NCBI GenBank assembly: GCA_018400055.1
Contig: JAGYNK010000047.1
Location: 1-11,454 of the forward strand
Source of the DNA: Candidatus Moraniibacteriota bacterium
GTDB taxonomy: Bacteria > Patescibacteriota > Minisyncoccia > Moranbacterales > UBA9337
Direction of reading: 5' to 3'
DNA: 11,454 nucleotides
Made by a program: the position numbers and the translations under genes. The notes under the pieces were generated by a model that saw only the letters and a program-made list of their open reading frames with translations, was not told the origin of the DNA and did no database searches. Shown here one piece after another: positions 1 to 6,452 of the stretch. Numbering within the stretch: the stretch's first letter is position 1; each line of letters begins with the position of its first letter.

Positions 1-852
1 CTTATTCTTACGGTTTCTCGGAGCGCTTGGCTGGGAGCGATCACAGTAAGTATTATGTATCTAGCATTATGTATCATGTATTTTTTTAGAAGAAATAATA
101 AAAAAGTTCTCTGGATTCCCGCTTTTGCGGGAATGACATTTATTGTTGCGTTTGGTATTATTTATATTTTTAATTTAACTAATTTTGAATTAGGAAATCG
201 TTTGCAAAGCACCGGAACGGGATTGCAAGAAATTACCGTGTCTTGTGTAGAGACGCGATTAATCACGTCTCTACCGGAGACGATTTGTAACCTTTCCGAA
301 TTGGAGCAATATGGATGTCGGCATATAAATCTTGAAGAAATTGAAAAAGAGAAAGCGCAGGGAAATTTTATCGCAACGATTTACCGTGACGATCCCAATG
401 TGAATGTTCGTTCAGAAACTTATAAAAAATCTTGGTCGGAAATAAAGAAACATCCGATTTTGGGAATCGGATGGGGGAAAATCTCGCAAGTTTTGGGAAC
501 TGATGAAAGAGGTGCGGGTTTAAATTCCAGCAATATATTTTTGGAAGTGTGGCTGGGAAGCGGAATTATTGGATTGATGGCGTTTGTATTTGTGTGGCTG
601 AATATTTTCTTAGGTGCAACGAAAGGATTATATCATTCCGAACGGAGCAAGGAATCCCAAACGAATAGCGCCGGTAAAATTATGGGATTTTCAAGTCGTC
701 CCTGCGTAGCTTCTCGCAATGACATAATTACGCTTAATTTATTTTTTCTGCTTTCCTTATTTGCGATTCTAATTCCCAATTTGTTTAACGCCGGAATTAT
801 GCTAGGATTTTTGTGGATTTATTTAGCGATTGCGCAAATTAAGACAATTTAG
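1..852 (+). CDS. O-antigen ligase/polymerase-like membrane protein, 3' part (5' end outside window)
   Basis: The frame is open from base 1, so the gene begins upstream; the first ATG at 55 is internal. The visible 283 residues start with SRSAWLG (6-12), the motif seen in the Wzy/WaaL O-antigen ligase family (PF04932). A long extracytoplasmic loop follows, then HPILGIGWGK (151-160) and an N-x-F-L-E-V-W-L-G-S-G segment before the last membrane helices, as in that family. Such proteins polymerise lipid-linked glycan or transfer it to an acceptor in the membrane. The stop is 2 nt before the GT4 gene, so the two are probably co-transcribed. Oddity: a heptamer array and three palindromic repeats are read in frame, giving family-atypical stretches (WIPAFAGMT, the 83-94 segment, and HSERSKESQ to CVASRNDIIT). 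These lie in loops between hydrophobic segments, except the heptamer array, which is read as part of a helix. Substrate cannot be told. Confidence 0.8.
   Translation, partial: LILTVSRSAWLGAITVSIMYLALCIMYFFRRNNKKVLWIPAFAGMTFIVAFGIIYIFNLTNFELGNRLQSTGTGLQEITVSCVETRLITSLPETICNLSELEQYGCRHINLEEIEKEKAQGNFIATIYRDDPNVNVRSETYKKSWSEIKKHPILGIGWGKISQVLGTDERGAGLNSSNIFLEVWLGSGIIGLMAFVFVWLNIFLGATKGLYHSERSKESQTNSAGKIMGFSSRPCVASRNDIITLNLFFLLSLFAILIPNLFNAGIMLGFLWIYLAIAQIKTI
45..79 (+). repeat. Degenerate heptamer array, five units, inside a coding region
   Basis: Five consecutive 7-nt units fill exactly 35 nt: AGTAAGT, two copies of ATTATGT, ATCTAGC and ATCATGT. All have a pyrimidine at position 3, a purine at 6 and a pyrimidine at 7. 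The array is translated as part of a hydrophobic helix (I-M-Y-L-A-L-C-I-M-Y) just after the conserved SRSAWLG motif. Related arrays occur at 1455-1489, 8658-8685, 10256-10290 and 11411-11453. Confidence 0.65.
111..138 (+). repeat. In-frame palindromic repeat of ATTCCC-N8-GGGAAT type
   Basis: Bases 115-134 have the form ATTCCC-N8-GGGAAT, a perfect 8-bp stem (115-122 with 127-134) around TTTT. The flanks CTGG and GACA are typical of a widespread bacterial repeat. The same 20-bp form is called dRS3 in Neisseria. Here it is read through as W-I-P-A-F-A-G-M-T between two membrane helices. Bases 124-138 recur exactly at 9467-9481, showing it is a dispersed element in this genome. Confidence 0.8.
247..282 (+). 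repeat. In-frame 28-bp palindrome with GTAGAGACG ends
   Basis: Bases 247-274 form a palindrome with 13 of 14 pairs matching (only 256/265 mismatched). The arms start GTAGAGACG and end CGTCTCTAC. A third GAGACG copy at 277-282 can pair with 266-271, giving an alternative hairpin. The sequence is translated (residues 83-94) in the extracytoplasmic loop of the ligase-like protein. Confidence 0.75.
632..725 (+). repeat. In-frame palindromic (MITE-like) repeat of about 94 bp
   Basis: The left part (633-659) starts TCATTCCGAACGGAGC and ends ATCCCA. The right part (683-725) starts TGGGAT and ends in AATGACA. Ends TCATT (633-637) and AATGA (718-722) pair, as do 654-659 and 683-688. This matches the general form of dispersed repeats with CATTCCGA/CATTGCGAG ends seen in many bacteria. 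It is read in frame as H-S-E-R-S-K-E-S-Q through C-V-A-S-R-N-D, in the loop between the last two membrane segments. Confidence 0.75.
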
Positions 853-854
853 CT

Positions 855-2099
855 ATGAAACAATTTAACCATTTAAAAATCGGCATTGATATTCGCAATA
901 TCGGGAAAAAAAGAACAGGTGACGAAGTTGTTTTTTTTGAGTTAGTAAGGTCACTACGAATTATTAATGAATACGAATATACGAACAATAAGATTGAATT
1001 TTATTTGTTTACGGATGTAACCGATAAAAATAAATTAGAGGAAATTAAAAGGGATTTAGAAATAAAGGATGACGAGAGATTTAAAATTATTTTTTTAACT
1101 CCCTCTTTAATTTTTTCACTTTTAAGGGAAAAGAGATTATTAAATAATAAATTCATTTGGAATTTATGGACCTTGCCGAGATATTTAAAAAAGCATCCGG
1201 TGGATGTTTATCACACGCAATATATTACTCCATTTTTTGTTTCCAAAAAAATCAAGATTGTAACTACCATTCATGATGTTTCCTTTAAAGCATATAAGCA
1301 GTTTATAAGATGGAGCGATCTGTTTTTTCTGAAAATTTTAATTCCCCGAAGCCTGAAACGGGCGGACAAAATTATTGCCGTTTCCAAATTTACCAAGAAT
1401 GAAATAATAAAATATTACAATGTTAAGCCGGAGAAAGTGGAAGTGGTTTATAATGGTTCACAGTCAACAGTTCATAGCTCGCAGTATGTTAACGAGGATA
1501 TCATTAGGGAAAAATACAATCTTCCGGAAAAATTTATTTTATATATGGGAACCTTGCAACCGAGAAAAAATATTCCCAGATTGTTGGAAGCTTATTTAAA
1601 AATAAAAGATAAAATTCCGGATACAAAACTAGTGATAGCGGGCAATACGAAAGCGCATAATGTTGATAAAAAGCTGCAAGCTGCAAGCTATCCCGAAAAG
1701 CTTCGCACCGGAGCAGGCAAGCCGCAAGCTGATATTGTATTTCCGGGATTTATTGACGAAAAAGACAAGATGGTTTTAATTAAGATGGCGCATCTTTTTG
1801 CTTTTCCGTCGCTCTACGAAGGATTTGGCATTCCCATTCTGGAGGCGATGAGTCAAGGTATTCCGGTGGTTGCTTCCGATATTGCCAGTTTATCTGAAGT
1901 GGGTGGTCGGGCTTATTTAAAATTCAATCCTTGTGGTCTTGATGAAATGGCGAAAAAATTATATACTGGTTGTACAAATGAGGACTTGAGAAAAAGTTTG
2001 GTGAATCTGGGTCGTTCCCGAGTTGAGTTTTTTTCTTGGGAAAAAACGGCAAGAAAAATGTTGGGCATTTATGAAAAACAAGTAAGGCCTAATTTTTAG
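855..2099 (+). CDS. GT4-family glycosyltransferase
   Basis: A 414-residue GT-B fold glycosyltransferase (Glycos_transf_1 domain) that would transfer a sugar from a nucleotide-sugar donor to a growing glycan at the cytoplasmic membrane face. Visible signatures: TTIHDVSF (137-144) in the N-terminal half, YMGTLQPRKN (230-239) opening the donor domain with the usual R-K pair, and the E-x7-E motif in YEGFGIPILE (E322, E330), followed by G-I-P-V-V-A-S-D. The start is 2 nt after the previous stop, with no Shine-Dalgarno sequence, suggesting translation within an operon. Two segments look like translated repeats: residues about 201-212, and 273-292 between the L-V-I-A-G strand and I-V-F-P-G-F. Both are surface-loop positions. 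Sugar specificity cannot be inferred. Confidence 0.9.
   Translation: MKQFNHLKIGIDIRNIGKKRTGDEVVFFELVRSLRIINEYEYTNNKIEFYLFTDVTDKNKLEEIKRDLEIKDDERFKIIFLTPSLIFSLLREKRLLNNKFIWNLWTLPRYLKKHPVDVYHTQYITPFFVSKKIKIVTTIHDVSFKAYKQFIRWSDLFFLKILIPRSLKRADKIIAVSKFTKNEIIKYYNVKPEKVEVVYNGSQSTVHSSQYVNEDIIREKYNLPEKFILYMGTLQPRKNIPRLLEAYLKIKDKIPDTKLVIAGNTKAHNVDKKLQAASYPEKLRTGAGKPQADIVFPGFIDEKDKMVLIKMAHLFAFPSLYEGFGIPILEAMSQGIPVVASDIASLSEVGGRAYLKFNPCGLDEMAKKLYTGCTNEDLRKSLVNLGRSRVEFFSWEKTARKMLGIYEKQVRPNF
1455..1489 (+). repeat. Degenerate heptamer array, five units, inside the GT4 gene
   Basis: Five 7-nt units (GGTTCAC, AGTCAAC, AGTTCAT, AGCTCGC, AGTATGT) occupy 35 nt. All keep pyrimidine-3, purine-6, pyrimidine-7. 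They are translated as a Ser/Gln-rich linker (S-Q-S-T-V-H-S-S-Q) after the P-E-K-V-E-V-V-Y-N-G segment. Confidence 0.6.
1671..1730 (-). repeat. Heptamer-derived repeat inside the GT4 gene
   Basis: Read on the minus strand this segment contains AGCTTGC three times (1724-1730, 1683-1689, 1676-1682) and GGCTTGC once (1717-1723). These units fit the window's heptamer framework. The 33 nt between them are more degenerate. It is translated as L-Q-A-A-S-Y-P-E-K-L-R-T-G-A-G-K-P-Q-A, apparently an extra loop between two beta strands of the donor domain. Confidence 0.55.
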
Positions 2100-2118
2100 A
2101 TTATATTTTTTATTCCAT

Positions 2119-3324
2119 ATGAATTTTTTTAGAAAAAGCGATAAAAAAGAAAGTCTTTTGGGAGCTGATTTTTCTTATAATTATGATCCGGAAAACGGAA
2201 AACCCAGATTTAAATTTTGGAAGAAACCCATCTTTTTACTGGTGGCTTTTTTGGTTTTGACCGCAGGCGCTTTTTTCTGGAAAACAGGCAGTATTTTAAA
2301 TAAGGTTTCCACCAAAGGAAATATTTTCAGCGATCTTTTGCATACTATTCCCGGGGTGGAAAATAAAATAAAAGGAGAGGATGAGGGCAGGATTAATTTT
2401 TTGCTTTTAGGTATGCGAGGAGAAAATGTTCCGGGAGGAGGACTTTTAGCGGATACGATAATGGTGGTTAGTTTAAAGCCGGAAGAAAATAAGGCCGCTT
2501 TGATTTCCATTCCAAGGGATTTGTATGTAACTGTTCCGGGAACCGAGTCTCAGCAGAAGATAAATGCTGTTTACCATTATGGCGAGCAAAAGGGAAAAGG
2601 GCGGGGCCTGGAAGATATGAAAAAAATCGTGGGCGAAATTTCAGGGGAAACTATTCATTATTCCGCCAGCATAAATTTTAAGGGGTTTACAGAATTGGTG
2701 GATCATTTAGGAGGCGTTGAATTATATTTGGAAGAGCCTTTTATAGAACCTGTTCAGTTTCATGAAGAGCATGTTTGCGATGAAAATGTCTATACCGTTC
2801 CATCGGGAAATTTTGAAGAAAAGAAAAATGAAAAAGGCAAAGTGGTGGCCAGTTATCCCTTGTGTTATAATGAGGATTTGGAGTGTGGAGGAATTTTTGA
2901 ACTTCCGGCCGGTTATATTACTTTGGATGGAGAAAAAGCGCTCTGCTACGTTCGTTCCAGAGCGACTTCCAATGATTTTGAACGCGCCAGAAGGCAACAG
3001 GAAGTTTTACAGGAAACAAAAAAGAAGTCCCTGAGCTTGGGAATCCTTTCCGATTTCGGGAAAATAAATTCCATATTTGACAGCTTGGGAAATAATGTCA
3101 GGACGGATATGCAACTTTGGGAAATGAAGAGAGCTTTTGAAATATATCAAGGATTGGGGGAAGTGCAGGTTTGTCAAAAAGTATTGGAAAATTCCGAAGA
3201 GGGACTGCTTTACTCTCCGGAAATAACTTCTCCGGAGCAGGGATACATTTTATTGCCCAGAGGAGATAATTATAATAGAATTAGAGAATTGTTTGAAAAT
3301 ATTTTCAATGAAGTTAAATCGTAA
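2119..3324 (+). CDS. LytR-CpsA-Psr (LCP) family glycopolymer transferase
   Basis: A 401-residue protein with a cytoplasmic N-terminus, one membrane anchor (about 37-54) and an extracytoplasmic LCP domain. LCP enzymes move lipid-linked glycopolymers onto the cell wall or a similar acceptor. Family signatures visible: R-I-N-F-L-L-L-G (91-98), A-D-T-I (111-114), the I-P-R-D-L-Y core (131-136), K-I-N-A (147-150), and the late Y-V-R-S-R (277-281) with D-F-E-R-A-R-R-Q-Q (286-294). These supply the Asp/Arg residues that bind the phosphate head group. Between G-G-V-E-L (198-202) and the Y-V-R-S-R motif is a longer than usual insertion with cysteines at 220, 249 and 256. The gene starts 19 nt after the GT4 stop, with no Shine-Dalgarno; its position supports export and attachment of the glycan made by its neighbours. 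Confidence 0.92.
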   Translation: MNFFRKSDKKESLLGADFSYNYDPENGKPRFKFWKKPIFLLVAFLVLTAGAFFWKTGSILNKVSTKGNIFSDLLHTIPGVENKIKGEDEGRINFLLLGMRGENVPGGGLLADTIMVVSLKPEENKAALISIPRDLYVTVPGTESQQKINAVYHYGEQKGKGRGLEDMKKIVGEISGETIHYSASINFKGFTELVDHLGGVELYLEEPFIEPVQFHEEHVCDENVYTVPSGNFEEKKNEKGKVVASYPLCYNEDLECGGIFELPAGYITLDGEKALCYVRSRATSNDFERARRQQEVLQETKKKSLSLGILSDFGKINSIFDSLGNNVRTDMQLWEMKRAFEIYQGLGEVQVCQKVLENSEEGLLYSPEITSPEQGYILLPRGDNYNRIRELFENIFNEVKS

Positions 3325-3397
3325 GATTTTATGATGTAAAATTCGCTAGGGCCATTTATTGCTTTAATTTGTTATCTTTGCTTTCCTTGTGTTGCGG

Positions 3398-3414
3398 AAA
3401 ATTCCGGAATGATA
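3398..3414 (+). repeat. Solo arm of the nested palindromic repeat
   Basis: These 17 bases are identical to the reverse complement of the left arm of the palindrome in the rplI-pyrG gap (core ATTCCGGAATGATA; there about 6520-6536). The other half of the element is absent, so this looks like a truncated copy. Confidence 0.6.
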
Positions 3415-3467
3415 AGAAAAGATAATGAGTAGAAACCATAAATAACGCTGGCAAATTTTACAATTTG

Positions 3468-3496
3468 GATTATTAAATAATCGGATAATTTTTTTT
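3468..3496 (+). terminator. Possible weak terminator after the LCP gene
   Basis: GATTATT and AATAATC (3468-3482) pair around one base and a run of eight T follows at 3489-3496. The stem is short and AT-only apart from its end pair, and six bases separate it from the T run. Suggestive only. Confidence 0.25.
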
Positions 3497-3573
3497 ATTT
3501 TAAAGAAGGTCTTTTTTATAAGTTAGGAATTGATAAAGAGAAAGCGAAACATTTATTACGGGCACATCTTTCC

Positions 3574-3603
3574 TTGCTTTAAAAGCCTTCTTTTATGTAT
3601 AAT
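3574..3603 (+). promoter_or_regulatory. Sigma-70 type promoter for the GT2 gene
   Basis: TTGCTT at 3574-3579 and a perfect TATAAT at 3598-3603, spaced 18 bp. The predicted start near 3610 gives a leader of about 110 nt before the GT2 ATG at 3720, so GT2 and the S41 protease may form a separate transcription unit from the upstream genes. Confidence 0.6.
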
Positions 3604-3719
3604 GGGATTAACGAATCAGTTGTATTTCAAAGAATATTTAAAAAAATTACAATAATGCGCTTATGAGATTTGATTTTGTCAGCTGGTTGCTTTAAGTGTT
3701 ATTGCAATTTAAATCTAGA

Positions 3720-4544
3720 ATGGAATATAAAAAAGTGGAACTGTCAATTATCATTAATAGCTATAAAAATCCCGAGCTTTTGAAAATTTGCATTGAATCT
3801 GTAAAAAAGAATGCAAAGAATATCAATCATGAAATTATAGTTTCCGACAGCGCTACGGAAGAGGACACGGAAATGATGATGAGAGAAGATTATCCGGAAA
3901 TTAAATTTTTTCCTTTCAGAAAAAATGTGGGCTTTCAGGCTTTACTTAGAAAAGGAATAGAAGAAAGCGGGGGAGAATATTTATTGCTTTTGAACGGAGA
4001 TATTTTAGTTAGTCCGGGATCAATTGAAAAATTGTTGGATTTTATTAAAGAAAATCCGGAAGTGGGTCTAGCCGGACCCAAGCTTTTAAATTTTAACGGG
4101 AAGCTGCAGTATTCCTGTTTTCGCTTTTATAAACCGATTACGATTGTTTATCGTCGCACTTTACTTAAAAGATTTAAATTTGCCCGGAGGCATCTGGATT
4201 GGTTCTTAATGAAAGATTATGATCATAAGGAGCCTAAAGAAGTAGATTGGCTGATGGGGTCCGCTCTGATAATTTCCAGAAGCGCGTTTGAAAAAGTCGG
4301 ACATATGGATTCTCGCTTTTTCATGTATATGGAAGATGTGGATTGGTGTCGCCGTTTTTGGGAAAATAATCTGAAAGTTATTTATTATCCTCAAGCGAAA
4401 ATGCATCATTATCTCGGAAAAGGAAGCGATGGAGGAGGTTTTTTCCGTTCACTTTTATTCAATAAGCTGACTTGGGTTCATATATTCAGCGCGATAAAAT
4501 ATTTTAAAAAGTATTACGGCAAGCCTTTTCCAAAGCATGATTAA
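3720..4544 (+). CDS. GT2-family glycosyltransferase (rhamnosyltransferase-like)
   Basis: A GT-A fold family 2 transferase of 274 residues from the ATG at 3720. It opens V-E-L-S-I-I-I-N-S-Y, the usual first strand, has the donor/metal site L-L-N-G-D (D94, in place of the common N-P-D), G-L-A-G-P-K-L (116-122), and the late acceptor-side motif M-E-D-V-D-W-C-R-R (204-212). This pattern is typical of transferases that add sugars to surface polysaccharides from a cytoplasmic membrane position. A GTG at 3696 would add eight residues not needed by the family; no Shine-Dalgarno precedes either start, so 3720 is a judgement. It follows the LCP gene after a long gap with its own promoter, and precedes the S41 protease by 55 nt. 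Sugar and acceptor unknown. Confidence 0.88.
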   Translation: MEYKKVELSIIINSYKNPELLKICIESVKKNAKNINHEIIVSDSATEEDTEMMMREDYPEIKFFPFRKNVGFQALLRKGIEESGGEYLLLLNGDILVSPGSIEKLLDFIKENPEVGLAGPKLLNFNGKLQYSCFRFYKPITIVYRRTLLKRFKFARRHLDWFLMKDYDHKEPKEVDWLMGSALIISRSAFEKVGHMDSRFFMYMEDVDWCRRFWENNLKVIYYPQAKMHHYLGKGSDGGGFFRSLLFNKLTWVHIFSAIKYFKKYYGKPFPKHD

Positions 4545-4599
4545 CTAACAGTCAATTTGTATTTTTCATAAGCCCAAAATTGATTTTAAAAATAAAAAA

Positions 4600-5865
4600 A
4601 TGATGGAGGAAGAAATTTCAGAAAACAAAAAAGGAAAAAAAATATGGAAAAGTTGTTCGTGGCTTTTCTTTGCGGTATTTTTCTTATCGCTGGGTTTTTG
4701 GATTGGAGCGGAAAAAGAAAAAAAGGGCCAACCCGGAATTTCTGAAGAGATTCCGCTTATAACAGCTCAGATGATTAATCAAGAAAAAGGGCAGGATAGC
4801 AGTGTTGATTTTTCTTTGTTTTGGAAGGTTTGGGATGTTCTTAAAGAAAAGTATGTGGACGCCAGCCATTTGGATTCAAAAGAGCTTTTATACGGTTCTA
4901 TAAAGGGAATGCTAGAAGCAACAGGTGATCCATATACGGACTTTTTGGACCCCGATGAAAATAAACAATTTAGCGAAGATATCGCCGGAAAGTTTGAAGG
5001 GATAGGAGCGGAGCTGGGAGTTAAAGGCGGAATATTGACGGTGATTGCGCCCTTGGAAGATTCTCCTGCGGAAAAAGCGGGGTTGATGGCGGGAGATAAA
5101 ATAATAAAAATTGACGAGGAAACGGCGGCGGAAATTAGTATTGATGAGGCCGTTGCGAAAATAAGGGGATCCAAGGGAACTCAAGTCAAACTTACCATTT
5201 TCAGAAACGGCGATGTGGATTCCAGGGAAGTTACGGTTACTCGGGATATTATTAGCGTAAAGAGCGTTAAATTTGAAATGAAAGAAGATAATATAGCTTA
5301 TTTTAAAATTGTTCAATTCGGGGAAGAGACAGACAGAGAATTCAGCGTGGCTGTTGCGGAAGCATTTTCCTCCGGGGCGAAAAAAATGATTTTAGATGTA
5401 CGTAATAATCCGGGGGGATATTTGGATATTGCTGTTGATATGGCAAGCCGAATGATTCCCAAGGGTGATGTTGTGGTTATTGAAGAAAATAGCCGCGGGG
5501 AACAGAAAAAAATATTTTCCAAGGGGCGGGATATTTTAAGCCATATGGAATCGGTAGTTTTAATTAATGTGGGCAGCGCCAGCGCTTCGGAAATTTTAGC
5601 CGGAGCGTTAAAGGAAAACAGGGACAATGTGACAATTGTGGGAGAAACTTCTTATGGTAAGGGATCGGTTCAGGAATTTGTAAATTTTCCTCAGGGAACT
5701 GCGGCAAAAATTACCGTGTCCAAGTGGCTTACTCCCCGAGGAGAACAGATTAGCGAGAAAGGCATTCAACCCGATGTTGAGGTGGAACTGAGTTACGAAG
5801 ACTTTGAAAATGATCGCGATCCTCAATTGGACAAAGCTTTGGAGATTTTAAAAAACGAAGAATAA
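4600..5865 (+). CDS. S41 family C-terminal processing peptidase with PDZ domain
   Basis: A 421-residue carboxyl-terminal processing protease (CtpA/Prc/CtpB type). Order: short cytoplasmic N-terminus, membrane anchor (about 19-37), helical region with Y-G-S-I-K-G-M-L and G-D-P-Y-T-D-F-L-D (98-117), PDZ domain (about 132-215, G-I-G-A-E-L-G and S-P-A-E-K-A-G-L), then the S41 core with D-V-R-N-N-P-G-G (266-273). By analogy with E. coli Prc Ser430/Lys455/Gln459, the catalytic residues are Ser328 in G-S-A-S-A-S-E, Lys354 and Gln358 in Y-G-K-G-S-V-Q; all are present. It would cleave proteins from their C-terminus outside the membrane. Start: two ATG codons in tandem (4600, 4603) without a Shine-Dalgarno; the first is chosen. 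It may process envelope proteins from the adjacent cluster, but that is inference. Confidence 0.95.
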   Translation: MMEEEISENKKGKKIWKSCSWLFFAVFFLSLGFWIGAEKEKKGQPGISEEIPLITAQMINQEKGQDSSVDFSLFWKVWDVLKEKYVDASHLDSKELLYGSIKGMLEATGDPYTDFLDPDENKQFSEDIAGKFEGIGAELGVKGGILTVIAPLEDSPAEKAGLMAGDKIIKIDEETAAEISIDEAVAKIRGSKGTQVKLTIFRNGDVDSREVTVTRDIISVKSVKFEMKEDNIAYFKIVQFGEETDREFSVAVAEAFSSGAKKMILDVRNNPGGYLDIAVDMASRMIPKGDVVVIEENSRGEQKKIFSKGRDILSHMESVVLINVGSASASEILAGALKENRDNVTIVGETSYGKGSVQEFVNFPQGTAAKITVSKWLTPRGEQISEKGIQPDVEVELSYEDFENDRDPQLDKALEILKNEE

Positions 5866-5967
5866 ACTCATTTTTTTAAAGCGTGTTTCCGGGCGGTTAC
5901 AAATGTTTGGAAAATTTTCAGTGAGTTGCGATAAACATTTTAGATTTAAAATAATTGCCTCAAATGA

Positions 5968-5996
5968 TTGCTTTTTTAATTTTTTATTATTATACT
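5968..5996 (+). promoter_or_regulatory. Promoter of rplI, predicted leaderless
   Basis: TTGCTT at 5968-5973 and TATACT at 5991-5996 with a 17-bp spacer. The expected transcription start, about 7 nt after the -10 element, is the A of the rplI ATG at 6003. No ribosome binding site can fit, so the mRNA is probably leaderless. Confidence 0.6.
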
Positions 5997-6002
5997 TAAA
6001 AA

Positions 6003-6444
6003 ATGGAAATAATTCTCAAAAAAGATGTTAATAATTTAGGCCGGGCGGGAGAGGTTAAAAAAGTGGCTGATGGATATGCCCGTAATTTTTTATTTCCCCA
6101 AAATCTGGCTGAATTGGCAACAGAGCAAGCTGTTCTGAAAGCCAAAAATTTAGAAAAGAAAGAAAGATTGGAAGAAAAAGAAAAATTGACTAAAAACAAA
6201 GAGCTGGGTGGAGAAGTTAAAGAAAGAAAAAATAGTAATCAAGGCCAAAGAAAAAGGCGGGAAGCTTTTTGGTTCCATTGGCGCGAAAGAAATCGCCGAT
6301 AGCTTAAGAAAAGCAAAACTAGACATATCGGATAAATCCATAATAATAGAAAAGCCCATTAAAGAAATTGGAGAAAGAAAAGTTAAGATAAAGTTAGGCA
6401 AAGGAATGGAAACGGAAATTAGGGTTGTTGTGGAAAATGAATAA
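6003..6444 (+). pseudogene. rplI: 50S ribosomal protein bL9, split by a +1 frameshift
   Basis: The first frame from 6003 reads M-E-I-I-L-K-K-D-V-N-N-L-G and G-Y-A-R-N-F-L-F-P-Q, the bL9 N-terminal RNA-binding domain, then the charged connecting helix. Bacterial bL9 continues K-L-F-G-S-I-G-A-K-E-I-A-D, which here is in the next frame (6208-6444, ending I-R-V-V-V-E-N-E). Dropping one G of the GGG at 6206-6208 joins the two halves into a 146-residue protein, close to the usual 148-150, through E-L-V-E-K-L-K-K-E. Read unshifted, the first frame ends at a TAG at 6300-6302 after 99 residues. Both halves are well conserved, so a base-calling error or very recent mutation is more likely than old decay. 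bL9 binds 23S rRNA at the L1 stalk base and has been reported missing from some CPR lineages. Confidence 0.88.
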
Positions 6445-6452
6445 GAATATAA

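Larger units (their letters stand above)
3325..3719. other. 395-bp intergenic region before the GT2 gene
   Basis: No convincing gene or structured RNA seen. It holds, in order, a solo repeat arm (3398-3414), a weak hairpin followed by eight T (3468-3496) and a good promoter (3574-3603). A GTG at 3696 in the GT2 frame could extend that gene by eight residues. Confidence 0.6.

Noticed and set aside
3696..3719. GTG start of the GT2 gene
   Set aside because: The eight extra residues precede the conserved first strand; ATG at 3720 preferred, though not proven.
3325..3719. tRNA, riboswitch or degraded gene in the long gap
   Set aside because: No cloverleaf, no GTTC-type T-loop, and no residual protein similarity seen in any frame.
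4684..5826. Several minus-strand frames opposite the S41 protease
   Set aside because: No recognisable domains and they overlap each other; typical shadows of a well-supported gene.
5866..5967. Terminator after the S41 gene
   Set aside because: A T run follows the stop at once but no hairpin precedes it.
6003..6444. Programmed frameshift in rplI
   Set aside because: No slippery site with rare codon or in-frame stop at the shift point, and bL9 is not known to use one; error or mutation is simpler.
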